Of a stretch of DNA of 64,000 nucleotides, positions 1 through 8,253 are shown in pieces; within the stretch, counting starts at the first letter, position 1; each line of letters opens with the position of its first letter. The stretch is taken from contig NZ_JAAGOW010000003.1 of NCBI RefSeq assembly GCF_010499245.1, positions 124,001 to 188,000 on the forward strand, read 5' to 3'. The position numbers and the translations under genes were made by a program. This DNA is from Variovorax sp. WS11 (GTDB lineage: Bacteria > Pseudomonadota > Gammaproteobacteria > Burkholderiales > Burkholderiaceae_C). Below the pieces are notes generated by a model, which saw nothing but the letters and a program-made list of their open reading frames with translations, was not told the origin of the DNA and ran no database searches.

Positions 1-684
1 CTGACCGAGCTGGCGGCGCTGGCGCAGCTGGATCGCAGCGCGGTGCAGCGCGTCACGCACACCCTGCATGCGCTCGGCTATCTGCGCCAGCATCCGCTCA
101 CGCGGGCCTTCACGCTGTCGGGCCGGATGCTGGAATTCGGCCACACGGTGCTGGCGACCGACCGGCTGCGCGAGAAGGCGAGCCCGCACCTGGAGGCGCT
201 GAACCGCAAGACCGGCGAGACGGTCAACCTCACGGAGATGGAGGGCCCGGAGATCGTCTACGTCGTGCGCTTTCCCAGCCTGCACGCAGTGAGCGTCGAC
301 CTGCATGTGGGCTCGCGGCTGCCGGTGTACTGCAGCGCGGCCGGCCGCGCGATCCTGTCGAGGCTCGACGAAGCCGAGGCGATGGCGATGCTGGGGGCCG
401 TGAAGCGCACGTCGATGACCAAGCGGACGGTGACCGATCTGCAGGGGCTGCGCGCCGCGCTGGCGAGGGCGCGCGAGCTGGGCTATGCGCTGAACGACCA
501 GGAGATCTTCGTGGGAGATATTTCGATCGCGACGGCACTGACCAATCGCGCCGGCGAGCCGGTCGGCGCCATCAACATCGCGGTCCCTTCGCCGCGCTGG
601 CAACTGGCGGAGGTGCTGCGGCGCCTGGTGCCGCAGCTGCTGAAGACGGCGCGCGAGATCAACCGGGAACTGGCCGATCTCTGA
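1..684 (+). CDS. IclR-family transcriptional regulator (5' end missing)
   Basis: The reading frame is open from the first base of the window, so the gene starts upstream. The first visible residues (LTELAALAQLDRSAVQRV) are the end of the IclR winged helix-turn-helix, where the recognition helix reads S-A-V-Q-R-V-T-H-T-L. The rest is the IclR effector-binding domain, with the typical conserved stretch around G-S-R-L-P-V-Y-C-S-A-A-G-R-A-I-L. IclR proteins usually control nearby catabolic or transport genes by binding a small molecule. The target here cannot be told because the upstream side is outside the window. About 227 residues are visible of a usual 250-270. Confidence 0.9.
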   Translation: MTELAALAQLDRSAVQRVTHTLHALGYLRQHPLTRAFTLSGRMLEFGHTVLATDRLREKASPHLEALNRKTGETVNLTEMEGPEIVYVVRFPSLHAVSVDLHVGSRLPVYCSAAGRAILSRLDEAEAMAMLGAVKRTSMTKRTVTDLQGLRAALARARELGYALNDQEIFVGDISIATALTNRAGEPVGAINIAVPSPRWQLAEVLRRLVPQLLKTAREINRELADL

Positions 685-705
685 AGAGGGGCCGGCCGTG
701 CGGTC

Positions 706-882
706 TCAGCGGGTGCGCGCGTCTTTGCAGGTGTCGATCAGCGCGATCGAGCGCTCGACGCGCAGCGCGATCTCGTCGTGCAGTGCCTTCGGTGCCCGGC
801 TGGTGGCCAGCACGAGCAGGATGCCGGTGCCGATCGCCGAAAGAAGGCCGGTCATCAGCTCGGAAGAGGTCAAGACGTCCAT
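706..882 (-). CDS. small single-pass membrane protein, unknown function
   Basis: A 58-residue open frame begins MDVLTSSE and carries one hydrophobic segment (about residues 10-26, LMTGLLSAIGTGILLVLA) followed by a charged tail ending in TRTRAD-like polar residues. The start was chosen because AAGGA lies eight bases before the ATG; the frame is open further upstream but without a good ribosome site. No family is recognised. It stands alone between the IclR gene and the polyphosphate kinase gene. The 130 bases between it and the kinase hold nothing else that I can recognise. Confidence 0.5.
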   Translation of the reverse strand: MDVLTSSELMTGLLSAIGTGILLVLATSRAPKALHDEIALRVERSIALIDTCKDARTR

Positions 883-1013
883 CTGGGAATCCTTGGAGTA
901 GGTGACGGCTCGGGGTGAGCAGGCACGCAGTCTCCCACCGGCCCCCACGACCTCTCAATACGCCATTTGGAGGAGAGACGAAGGTCGGAGGACGTAGAAG
1001 ATGCGGCGCTGTC

Positions 1014-1823
1014 CTACACCACGACCAGCCCATCCAGAGACGGATCGGCGGGCGGCACCGCGAGCTCCATGCTGCGCAAGGTCTTGACCAGCAGCTGCGC
1101 GATCATCAGGTTGCGATGGCGCTTGCTGTCGGCGGGGATCACATGCCAGGGCGCGTGCTTGCTGGAAGTGGCGGCCAGCGCCTGTTCGTAGGCGTGCTGG
1201 TAGGCCGCCCATTTCTTGCGCACGTCCAGATCGCTGCGCTGGAATTTCCAGCGCTTGGCCGGCTCGTCGATGCGCGCCTGCAGGCGTTCGCGCTGCACCT
1301 TCTTGCTGATGTGCAGCATGCACTTGACGACCACCGTGCCGGTCTCGGCGAGCAGGCGCTCGAAGTCCTGGATCTGCGCGTAGCGGCGCCGCAGCTCGGC
1401 CTTGTCGATCCAGCCTTCGACCCAGGGCACCAGCACGTCCTCGTAGTGGCTGCGGTTCCACACCATGATCTCGCCGCTGCGCGGCACGTTGGCGTGGCAG
1501 CGCCAAAGGTAGTCGTGGGCGCGTTCGTCATCGCTCGGTGCCTTGAAGGCCGTCACGCGCACGCCCAGCGGCGAGGTGCGCGAGAACACCCAGCGGATGG
1601 TGCCGTCCTTGCCGCTGGTGTCCATGCCCTGCAGCACCAGGAGCACCTTGCGCCGGCCCTCGGCATGCAGCAGGTTCTGCAGCTCGTCGAGCTCGCCGGC
1701 CAGTTGTTCGAGCCGATCCCGCTGGGCCTGCTCGTCGCCTTCCAGAAAGGGCGAGTCGGCGGGGTCGATGCTCGCGAGGCTGAACTGGCTGCCGTCGACG
1801 CGGTACTTCTTGAAGCTGGCCAT
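1014..1823 (-). CDS. ppk2: polyphosphate kinase 2 family protein (PPK2)
   Basis: The 269-residue protein matches the PPK2 family, which moves phosphate between polyphosphate and nucleotides. The Walker A-like motif G-M-D-T-S-G-K-D-G-T is at about residues 67-76 and the W-N-R-S-H-Y-E-D-V-L segment holds the Walker B region. The lid-type basic stretch (K-K-V-Q-R-E-R-L-Q-A-R) follows at about 175-186. Length fits single-domain PPK2 proteins. The ATG has a strong AGGAG about eight bases upstream. The direction of catalysis and nucleotide preference (AMP, ADP, GDP) cannot be decided from what I see. Cytoplasmic; it is followed at 40 bases' distance, on the same strand upstream, by the Hsp15-like gene. 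Confidence 0.93.
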   Translation of the reverse strand: MASFKKYRVDGSQFSLASIDPADSPFLEGDEQAQRDRLEQLAGELDELQNLLHAEGRRKVLLVLQGMDTSGKDGTIRWVFSRTSPLGVRVTAFKAPSDDERAHDYLWRCHANVPRSGEIMVWNRSHYEDVLVPWVEGWIDKAELRRRYAQIQDFERLLAETGTVVVKCMLHISKKVQRERLQARIDEPAKRWKFQRSDLDVRKKWAAYQHAYEQALAATSSKHAPWHVIPADSKRHRNLMIAQLLVKTLRSMELAVPPADPSLDGLVVV

Positions 1824-1867
1824 GCGCGGGACTCCTTTGTCGCAACGAGCCCGAGGGTAAGCGATGT

Positions 1868-2296
1868 TCAGTCTTCGTCTGGATCCAGCGATGCGCTCCA
1901 GCGCTTGTTCCAATCGACATGGCGGGCCTGATCGAGCTCGCGCCGGTCGCGCTTGGTGGGCCGCCCCTGCAAGATGCTGAGCGCCGGCTCGCTGCCCATG
2001 CGCCGCTGCTCGCGCGCGGCCGCCTGCGCAGCCAGGCTCTCGGGCGTTTCCTCGTAAAGCTGCTGCGCCACCGGTGCCGGCCCGCGCTGGCCGCTGAGCC
2101 CGAGCACCCGCACGATGCGGTCGACCCCGCCGCCGACCCGCATCGCGACCAGGTCGCCCGCCTTCACTTCGCGCGAGGCCTTGGCCACCTCGCCGTTGAT
2201 CTGCACGCGGTTCTTGCCGATCTCTTCGGCGGCCAGGGTGCGCGTCTTGTAGAAGCGTGCGGCCCAGAGCCATTTGTCGATGCGCAGGCGGTCCAT
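1868..2296 (-). CDS. hslR: RNA-binding S4 domain protein, Hsp15-like
   Basis: The first 60 residues are an S4 RNA-binding fold (M-D-R-L-R-I-D-K-W-L-W-A-A-R-F-Y-K-T-R), the hallmark of heat-shock protein 15. Hsp15 binds free 50S ribosomal subunits carrying a stalled nascent chain and helps recycle them. The 142-residue length fits, and the basic C-terminal tail (R-P-T-K-R-D-R-R-E-L) is also typical. The ATG at 2296 lies 17 bases past the stop of the histidine kinase gene, so it may be the last gene of that transcript. hslR is the likely name by similarity. Confidence 0.88.
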   Translation of the reverse strand: MDRLRIDKWLWAARFYKTRTLAAEEIGKNRVQINGEVAKASREVKAGDLVAMRVGGGVDRIVRVLGLSGQRGPAPVAQQLYEETPESLAAQAAAREQRRMGSEPALSILQGRPTKRDRRELDQARHVDWNKRWSASLDPDED

Positions 2297-2313
2297 GTCC
2301 CGTGTGAGTGGTT

Positions 2314-3726
2314 TCAGCGATTGTCGCCGGCCAGCGGCAGTTGCACGACGGCATCGAGCCCGTGGCGTTGTCCGCCGCCTTCCCGGTTGTCGAGCGCGAT
2401 GCTTCCGCCCAGCGCGAGCACGATTTCGCGGCAGATCGCCAGCCCCAGCCCCGAGCCGCTGGCCACGTCGCCGGCTGCGAAGGGCGCGAACAGGCGCTGG
2501 CGCAATTCGTTCGAGATGCCGGGGCCCTGGTCGCTGACGACGAAGACCGCGCTCTCGCCCTCGGCCTGCACGCCCACCCGCAGCGCGCCGCCGCGCGGGC
2601 TGTGCTTGATGGCGTTGTGCAGCAGGTTGCGCGCCAGTTCCTGCAGCATCCAGCGGTGGGCGCACACCAGCATCGGCGCGGCGCCAACCGAAAGCTCGAC
2701 GTCCAGTGCCTTGTCGGCCATCAGCGGCGACAAGTCGAGCGCGAGCTGGCGCACCGTCTCGCCGAGGTCCAGCACCTGCCACTCGGGCTGCTGGCGCAGC
2801 TGCTCGACCTTGGCGAGCGACAGCATCTGGTTGGCCACCGTGGTGGCGCGCTCCACCGTGTCGCTGATCTCGGTGAGCGCCTGGCCGGTCGGCACGTCGC
2901 CGCGGCGCGCCGACTGCACCTGGGCCTTGAGCACCGCCAGCGGCGTGCGCAGCTGGTGCGCGCTGTCGCGCACGAAGCGCTTCTGGTGGTCCAGCAGGCG
3001 CTGCAGCCGGCCCATGACCTGGGTGGTGGCGTCGACCAGCGGGCGCAGCTCGCGCGGCGTGTCGGGCGCGTCGATGGGCGAGAGGTCGTCGGCCGCGCGG
3101 GCCTCGATCAGCTCGCCGAGGTGGCGCACCGGCCGGGTCGCGCGCTGCACCACGAACACCGTCACCGCGGCGATCACGCCCAGCAGCACCAGCTGTCGCC
3201 AGAGCATGTCGACGAGCAGCTTGCGCACCAGCGTCTCGCGCAGCTCCAGCGTCTCGGCCACCTGCACCACGGCCATGCCGCGCCCGCGCGCGCTGGCCAC
3301 GGGCTGCAGCAGCACGGCCATGCGCACCGGCTGCTCGCGAAAGCGCGCATCGTAGAAGTCGACCAGCGCCGCGTAGGGCGGACGGTCGGGCAGCCTGCCG
3401 TGCCAGAAGGGCAGCTCGGCGAAGCCGGAGATCATCTCGCCGCCGAGCGTGGAGACGCGGTAGAAGATCTTGCTCTGGTTGTCGGCCTCGAAGGCCTCCA
3501 GCGCGGAGTAGGGGACGATGGCGCGCAGCGAGGCCTTCTCGTCGTAGCCCTCGACGTCGAGCTGCTCGCCGATGGTCTTGGCCGAGGCGAGCAGGGTGCG
3601 GTCGTAGGCGGTGGTGGCGGCCGCGAGGCTCTGCCGGTACAGGCTCACGCTGTTGATCACGATGAACAGCGCGACCGGTGCCAGGATGCCGGTGAGCAGC
3701 CTGGCGCGCAGCGAGACCGCGCGCAT
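2314..3726 (-). CDS. tctE: sensor histidine kinase, TctE-like
   Basis: This 470-residue membrane kinase is the likely sensor for the tricarboxylate uptake genes next to it. A first membrane helix lies at about 10-30, a periplasmic sensing domain at 31-170, a second helix at 175-194, then HAMP, HisKA and ATPase domains. The phosphorylated histidine is H257 in D-S-A-H-Q-L-R-T-P. The N box (N-L-L-H-N-A-I-K-H-S-P), G1 (D-Q-G-P-G-I) and G2 (G-S-G-L-G-L-A) are all present, so it should be active. Its ATG shares one base with the TGA of the response regulator, which points to translational coupling. The name rests on neighbourhood and family resemblance. Confidence 0.92.
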   Translation of the reverse strand: MRAVSLRARLLTGILAPVALFIVINSVSLYRQSLAAATTAYDRTLLASAKTIGEQLDVEGYDEKASLRAIVPYSALEAFEADNQSKIFYRVSTLGGEMISGFAELPFWHGRLPDRPPYAALVDFYDARFREQPVRMAVLLQPVASARGRGMAVVQVAETLELRETLVRKLLVDMLWRQLVLLGVIAAVTVFVVQRATRPVRHLGELIEARAADDLSPIDAPDTPRELRPLVDATTQVMGRLQRLLDHQKRFVRDSAHQLRTPLAVLKAQVQSARRGDVPTGQALTEISDTVERATTVANQMLSLAKVEQLRQQPEWQVLDLGETVRQLALDLSPLMADKALDVELSVGAAPMLVCAHRWMLQELARNLLHNAIKHSPRGGALRVGVQAEGESAVFVVSDQGPGISNELRQRLFAPFAAGDVASGSGLGLAICREIVLALGGSIALDNREGGGQRHGLDAVVQLPLAGDNR

Positions 3727-4406
3727 CACGGCTCTTCGCGCAGCAGGTAGCCGAGGCCGCGCAAGGTCATCAAGGCCGCGCCGGTGCCGGCCAGCTTCTT
3801 GCGGAGCCGATACACCACCACCTCGATCGCCTCGTACTGCACCTCGCTCTCGCCGGGAAAGACCAGCTCGAACAGGCGCTCCTTGGCCACCGCATGGCCC
3901 GGCTTCACCATCAGCGCCTTCAGCAGGGCGAGCTCGCGCGGCGTGAGCTCCAGCACCTCGGCGCGGTGGTAGATGGCGCCGTTGTCGGGCTCGTAGCGCA
4001 GGCTGCCGACCTGCTGCGGGTTGTTCGTGGCCTCCGGCCCGGCGCTCTGGTTGCGCCGATGCAGCGCGCGAATGCGCGCCTCCAGCTCGTCGAGGTCGAA
4101 GGGCTTGGGCAGGTAGTCGTCGGCGCCGGTGTTGAGGCCCACCACGCGATCGCCCACCGTGCCGCGCGCGGTCAGCAGCAGCACCGGCGTGCGCAGGCCT
4201 TCGGCGCGCGCCTGCGCCAGCACCTGCAGCCCGTCGACGTTGGGCAGGCTCAGGTCCAGCGCGACCACGTCGGGCTCGAGCGCGCGCCATTGCGCCAGGG
4301 CCTGCGCCCCGTCGCCGCACACGCGCACGTCGATCATGCGGCGGCCGAGGGTGCGCTGCAGGGTGGTTTGCATCGAGGCGTCGTCTTCGACTAACAGCAG
4401 CTTCAT
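3726..4406 (-). CDS. tctD: response regulator, OmpR/TctD-like
   Basis: The 226-residue protein has a receiver domain (1-120) with the acidic pair E7-D8-D9, phospho-acceptor D51 in V-A-L-D-L-S-L-P and conserved K101 in L-P-K-P-F-D. A winged-helix OmpR-type DNA-binding domain follows (about 130-224, with L-T-P-R-E-L-A-L-L and V-Y-R-L-R-K-K-L). It pairs with the kinase read from the overlapping downstream gene. The gene is divergent from tctC, 105 bases away, the same arrangement as in enteric tct loci, so it probably activates tctCBA when the kinase senses a tricarboxylate. Confidence 0.94.
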   Translation of the reverse strand: MKLLLVEDDASMQTTLQRTLGRRMIDVRVCGDGAQALAQWRALEPDVVALDLSLPNVDGLQVLAQARAEGLRTPVLLLTARGTVGDRVVGLNTGADDYLPKPFDLDELEARIRALHRRNQSAGPEATNNPQQVGSLRYEPDNGAIYHRAEVLELTPRELALLKALMVKPGHAVAKERLFELVFPGESEVQYEAIEVVVYRLRKKLAGTGAALMTLRGLGYLLREEP

Positions 4407-4511
4407 GGCCGGTACTTCGGTGTTTTCCCCAGTGCGCAGGACAGCCAACTGACAGCGGGCGCGCGCATCATAGCGGCGTTCCAGCCTTCCCGATCCCCCA
4501 AGGAGACATGC

Positions 4512-5471
4512 ATGCGTCGAGATACCTTCCTGAAATCCATGGCCGCGCTGGCCGCCACCGGGGCCCTGCCGCTGTCGGCCTGGGCCGCGCCCAACGTCAA
4601 GATGATGATCCCGGCCAATCCGGGCGGTGGCTGGGACACCACGGGCCGTGCACTCGGCAAGGCCATGACCGACGGCAAGCTGGCCGATACGGTCACCTAC
4701 GACAACAAGGGCGGCGCCGCCGGCGCGCTGGGCCTGGCGCAGTTCGTCAACGGCTCCAAGGGTGACCCGAATGCGCTGATGGTGATGGGCGCCGTGATGC
4801 TGGGCGGCATCATCACCGGCAAGCCGCCGGTGAACCTCTCGCAGGCCACGCCGCTGGCGCGCCTGACCAGCGAATACAACGTGTTCGTGCTGCCGGCCAG
4901 CTCGCCCCTGAAGACCATGAAGGACGTCGTCGAGCAGCTCAAGAAGGACCCGGGCAGCGTCAAGTGGGGCGGCGGCTCGCGCGGCTCCACCGAGCACATC
5001 GCGGCGGCCATGATCGCGCAGAAGGTCGGCGCCGATCCCTCCAAGATCAACTACGTGGCCTTCCGCGGCGGCGGCGAGGCCACCGCGGCCATCCTGGGCG
5101 GCAACGTCACGGTCGGCGGCAGCGGCTACAGCGAGTTCGCGCCGTACATCGCCGACGGCAAGATGCGCGCAATCGCCGTCACCTCGGCGCAGCGCCTGCC
5201 GGGCATCAACGTGCCCACGCTCAAGGAGCAGGGCATCGACGTCGAGATCGGCAACTGGCGCGGCGTCTACGGCGCCCCCGGCATCACCCCCGAACAGCGC
5301 AAGGCGCTGACGGACCTGGTGCTCGCCGCGCTGAAGACGCCGACCTGGGCCGATGCGATGAAGAAGAACGACTGGACGCCCGCCGTCCTGTCGGGCGACG
5401 CCTTCGCCAAGTTCGTGGACGAGGAGTTCGCGAGCCTGCGCGCGACGATGGTCAAGTCCGGCATGGTCTGA
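4512..5471 (+). CDS. tctC: tripartite tricarboxylate transporter substrate-binding protein (Bug family)
   Basis: This 319-residue periplasmic binding protein captures a carboxylate and delivers it to TctA/TctB. The export signal is residues 1-26, starting M-R-R-D-T-F-L-K and ending S-A-W-A-A; the twin arginine followed by F-L-K suggests possible Tat export. The mature part has the Bug-family features: P-A-N-P-G-G-G-W-D near the start (ligand loop) and the conserved G-G-G-E-A-T-A-A-I-L-G-G-N stretch around 190-202. Burkholderiales carry many Bug proteins, but here the linkage to tctB, tctA and a tctDE pair makes a real tricarboxylate role likely. The ligand itself (citrate or another) is not proven. 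Confidence 0.94.
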   Translation: MRRDTFLKSMAALAATGALPLSAWAAPNVKMMIPANPGGGWDTTGRALGKAMTDGKLADTVTYDNKGGAAGALGLAQFVNGSKGDPNALMVMGAVMLGGIITGKPPVNLSQATPLARLTSEYNVFVLPASSPLKTMKDVVEQLKKDPGSVKWGGGSRGSTEHIAAAMIAQKVGADPSKINYVAFRGGGEATAAILGGNVTVGGSGYSEFAPYIADGKMRAIAVTSAQRLPGINVPTLKEQGIDVEIGNWRGVYGAPGITPEQRKALTDLVLAALKTPTWADAMKKNDWTPAVLSGDAFAKFVDEEFASLRATMVKSGMV

Positions 5472-5556
5472 CGCGCCAGGTGTCGCGCGAGCGTGCGGGG
5501 GTGCGGCGCGGGGCCGCGCTCCCTTCTTTCCCCGATCACACGCGAGGTCCAGAACA

Positions 5557-6114
5557 ATGTCCAACATCGACCCCATTTCGAGTGGGCACGTGCCGCTCGA
5601 GCCCGAATCGCGGCCGCACGCGGTCTGGCCGCAGACGCTTGTCGGCGCCGGCATTCTCCTCACCGGCCTGGCCCTGGCCTACGGCGCGACCAGCATCTCG
5701 TCGGAAGCGGGCTACGGCGGCGTCGGCCCCAACTTCCTGCCCTGGCTGGTGTCGGTGGCGCTCACGCTCTGCGGTGCCTGGATTGTCTGGGAATCGCGCA
5801 CCGGCGGCTTCCGCCAGATGGATGCGCCCTCGGACGAGCCCGCCTACTGGAGCGGCCTGGTCTGGGTCTCGGCCGGCCTGCTGCTCAACGCGGCGCTGAT
5901 CACCACCATCGGCTTCATCCTGAGCTGCACGCTGTGCTACCTGCTCGCGGTCCAGGGGCTGCGGCGCTCGAAGGGGCAGGCCGGCGTCAATTCGCCGCGC
6001 ACCTGGCTTATCGACATCGTGACGGGCCTGCTGATCTCCGCACCGGTCTTCTGGATGTTCACCAAGTTCCTGGCCATCAACCTGCCGGGCCTCACCGCCA
6101 CCGGGTGGATCTGA
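5557..6114 (+). CDS. tctB: tripartite tricarboxylate transporter small membrane subunit TctB
   Basis: A 185-residue protein with four predicted membrane helices (about 26-44, 60-78, 105-130 and 150-170) matching the TctB family. The start ATG is 85 bases after tctC, and the stop is one base before the tctA ATG, so the three genes form one operon. TctB is the small integral subunit of the complex and its exact role is unclear in the family. Confidence 0.93.
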   Translation: MSNIDPISSGHVPLEPESRPHAVWPQTLVGAGILLTGLALAYGATSISSEAGYGGVGPNFLPWLVSVALTLCGAWIVWESRTGGFRQMDAPSDEPAYWSGLVWVSAGLLLNAALITTIGFILSCTLCYLLAVQGLRRSKGQAGVNSPRTWLIDIVTGLLISAPVFWMFTKFLAINLPGLTATGWI

Positions 6115-6115
6115 C

Positions 6116-7633
6116 ATGGATATCTTCAACGCATTGCTGCAGGGCTTCGCCGCCGCGATCACGCCCGCGAACCTGCTCTGGTGCCTGGTGGGCTGCGCCC
6201 TCGGCACGGCCGTCGGCGTCCTGCCCGGCATCGGTCCCGCGGTGGCGGTCGCCATGCTGCTGCCGATCACCGGCAAGGTCGACATCACGGCCTCGATGAT
6301 CTTCTTCTCGGGCATCTATTACGGCGCCATGTACGGCGGCTCGACCACCTCCATCCTGCTGAACACGCCGGGCGAAACGGCCAGTATGGTGACGGCGATG
6401 GAGGGCAACAAGATGGCCAAGAGCGGCCGCGCCGGCGCCGCGCTGGCGACCGCCGCCATCGGCTCCTTCGTGGCGGGCAGCATCGCCACCGTGATCGTCA
6501 CGCTGTTCGCGCCCTTCGTGGCCGAGTTCGCGGTCAAGCTGGGGCCGCCCGAGTATTTCCTGCTGATGCTGCTGGCCTTCACCACCGTGAGCGCGGTCCT
6601 CGGCAAGAGCACGCTGCGCGGCCTCACGGCGCTGTTCATCGGCCTGGCCGCCGGCTGCATCGGCCTCGACCAGATCTCCGGCCAGGGCCGCTATACCGGC
6701 GGCATTCCCGAGCTGCTCGACGGCATCGAGATCGTGCTGGTCGCGGTCGGCCTGTTCGCGGTGGCCGAGGTGCTCTATGCGGTTCTGTACGAAGGCCGCG
6801 TGGTCGAGAGCCAGAACAAGCTCAGCCGCGTGCACATGACGGCGCGCGACTGGCGCCGCTCGGTGCCGGCCTGGCTGCGCGGCACCGCCATCGGCACGCC
6901 CTTCGGCTGCATTCCGGCCGGCGGCACCGAGATCCCGACCTTCCTGAGCTACGCCACTGAAAAGAAGCTGGTGAAGGACCCGCAGGACAAGGCCGAGTTC
7001 GGCACCAAGGGCGCGATCGAAGGCGTGGCCGGGCCCGAGGCCGCCAACAACGCCACCGTGACGGCGGCGCTGATCCCGCTGCTCACGCTGGGCATCCCGA
7101 CCTCCAACACCACCGCCATCCTGCTGGGCGCCTTCCAGAACTACGGCATCCAGCCGGGACCGCAGCTCTTCACCACCTCGGCCGCGCTGGTGTGGGCGCT
7201 GATCGCCTCGCTCTACATCGGCAACGTGATGCTGCTGGTGCTGAACCTGCCGATGGTGGGCCTGTGGGTCAAGCTGCTCAAGATTCCGAAGCCGCAGCTC
7301 TACGCGGGCATCCTGATCTTCGCCACCGTGGGCGCCTATGGCATGCGCCAGAGCTCTTTCGACCTGGTGCTGCTCTTCGTGATCGGCGTGCTGGGCGTGG
7401 TGATGCGCCGCTTCGACTTCCCGACCGCCCCCGTGGTGGTGGGCATGATCCTGGGCCCGTTGGCCGAGGCACAGTTGCGCAACGCGATGTCGATCGGCGA
7501 GGGCAGTGCGGCGGTGTTCTTCCAGCGCCCGATGTCGCTGGTGCTGATCCTGGTCATCCTGGCGGTGCTGGTGCTTCCGCGCCTGGCCAAGTACATGGGC
7601 GAGAGAAAGCAGTTGCGCGCCGCGGCCGGCTGA
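6116..7633 (+). CDS. tctA: tripartite tricarboxylate transporter permease TctA
   Basis: The 505-residue protein is the large membrane subunit that moves the substrate with cations. About twelve hydrophobic segments are visible. Family signatures are present: G-V-L-P-G-I-G-P-A-V-A at about 35-45, G-G-S-T-T-S-I-L-L-N-T-P-G-E near 75-88, and the second half-repeat P-L-L-T-L-G-I-P-T-S-N-T-T-A-I-L-L around 321-337. It is the last gene of the tct operon. A perfect 10-bp inverted repeat spans its stop codon (see 7621-7646). Confidence 0.96.
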   Translation: MDIFNALLQGFAAAITPANLLWCLVGCALGTAVGVLPGIGPAVAVAMLLPITGKVDITASMIFFSGIYYGAMYGGSTTSILLNTPGETASMVTAMEGNKMAKSGRAGAALATAAIGSFVAGSIATVIVTLFAPFVAEFAVKLGPPEYFLLMLLAFTTVSAVLGKSTLRGLTALFIGLAAGCIGLDQISGQGRYTGGIPELLDGIEIVLVAVGLFAVAEVLYAVLYEGRVVESQNKLSRVHMTARDWRRSVPAWLRGTAIGTPFGCIPAGGTEIPTFLSYATEKKLVKDPQDKAEFGTKGAIEGVAGPEAANNATVTAALIPLLTLGIPTSNTTAILLGAFQNYGIQPGPQLFTTSAALVWALIASLYIGNVMLLVLNLPMVGLWVKLLKIPKPQLYAGILIFATVGAYGMRQSSFDLVLLFVIGVLGVVMRRFDFPTAPVVVGMILGPLAEAQLRNAMSIGEGSAAVFFQRPMSLVLILVILAVLVLPRLAKYMGERKQLRAAAG

Positions 7634-7646
7634 CCTGCCGGCCGCG
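7621..7646. repeat. perfect 10-bp inverted repeat over the tctA stop codon
   Basis: CGCGGCCGGC at 7621-7630 is followed by a six-base loop and its exact complement at 7637-7646. The TGA stop of tctA is the first part of the loop. There is no T run, so a classical intrinsic terminator is not shown. It could act as a 3' end-protecting or bidirectional terminator hairpin between the convergent tctA and the 7663-8112 gene. Confidence 0.6.
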
Positions 7647-7662
7647 GCGCGCGGCCTGGGCC

Positions 7663-8112
7663 TTACTCGTCGGCCGGGAGCGCAGCAGATTGCGCCGTGG
7701 TCGCGAATCCGCTGCCCGTGCCCTGGACGCGCGCGACCTCCGCGGTGAACTCCGGGCCATGGCGCAGCCGCTGGTACATCGCCACCTGCGCACGATAGCT
7801 CCCACGCATGGGATCGAAGTCGTCGCGCCAGGCGCTCTGGCCGAGGCCGGAGCGCAGCCACAGGTTCAGGTCAGCCACCGCCTCGGCGCGGCTCAATGCG
7901 CCGGTCTGCGGATCGGGCGGGCCGACTCGGAACTCCTGCGGCGTGCGCGCGTCCGCGGGCGCCGAAGCCAGATAGTCGCCCATCACCGCCGAGCGGCTCA
8001 GGGTGCTGACGGCCGGGATCGGCGCGCCGACCCATTGCTCGGGCGGAACCGTTTGGGCAGACACGAAACCGGCGAATGTGACAGCAAAAAAAGCAAGAAC
8101 TTTTGTATTCAT
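7663..8112 (-). CDS. secreted protein of unknown function, DUF4148-like
   Basis: The 149-residue product begins with a signal peptide (M-N-T-K-V-L-A-F-F-A-V-T-F-A-G-F-V-S-A, cleavage before Q20). The middle holds L-S-R-A-E-A-V-A-D-L-N-L-W, which resembles the short conserved helix of the DUF4148 proteins common in Burkholderiales. No enzyme motif is seen. The gene is convergent with tctA (29 bases between stops). Its role is unknown. Confidence 0.7.
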   Translation of the reverse strand: MNTKVLAFFAVTFAGFVSAQTVPPEQWVGAPIPAVSTLSRSAVMGDYLASAPADARTPQEFRVGPPDPQTGALSRAEAVADLNLWLRSGLGQSAWRDDFDPMRGSYRAQVAMYQRLRHGPEFTAEVARVQGTGSGFATTAQSAALPADE

Positions 8113-8157
8113 GATGAAATCACTCCTCGGGTGTGCGGCATGCGGGAATCGCAGCCA

Positions 8158-8174
8158 TCACAGACGTACTGTGA
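8158..8174. promoter_or_regulatory. inverted repeat, possible Crp/Fnr-type operator
   Basis: TCACAG-ACGTA-CTGTGA is a perfect 6-bp dyad, 80 bases ahead of the Crp/Fnr-family gene and 46 bases ahead of the divergent secreted-protein gene. The half-sites resemble Crp-type boxes, but in inverted order relative to the classical TGTGA-N6-TCACA. It may serve autoregulation by the neighbouring regulator; this is inference. Confidence 0.4.
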
Positions 8175-8193
8175 GGAGCCGCCGCCTTCGGGG

Positions 8194-8217
8194 CTGTGCG
8201 TTTGCGCACAGGTTTTT
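8194..8217 (+). terminator. stem-loop with T run in the leader of the Crp/Fnr gene
   Basis: CTGTGCG-TTTG-CGCACAG forms a 7-bp perfect stem followed by GTTTTT. This looks like a weak intrinsic terminator, but it lies upstream of the regulator gene with no gene on the plus strand before it for more than 500 bases. It could be an attenuator or simply part of an operator. Confidence 0.4.
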
Positions 8218-8253
8218 GCAACCGGCGGGTCCTGCCGACGGTGGAGTTCAGCC

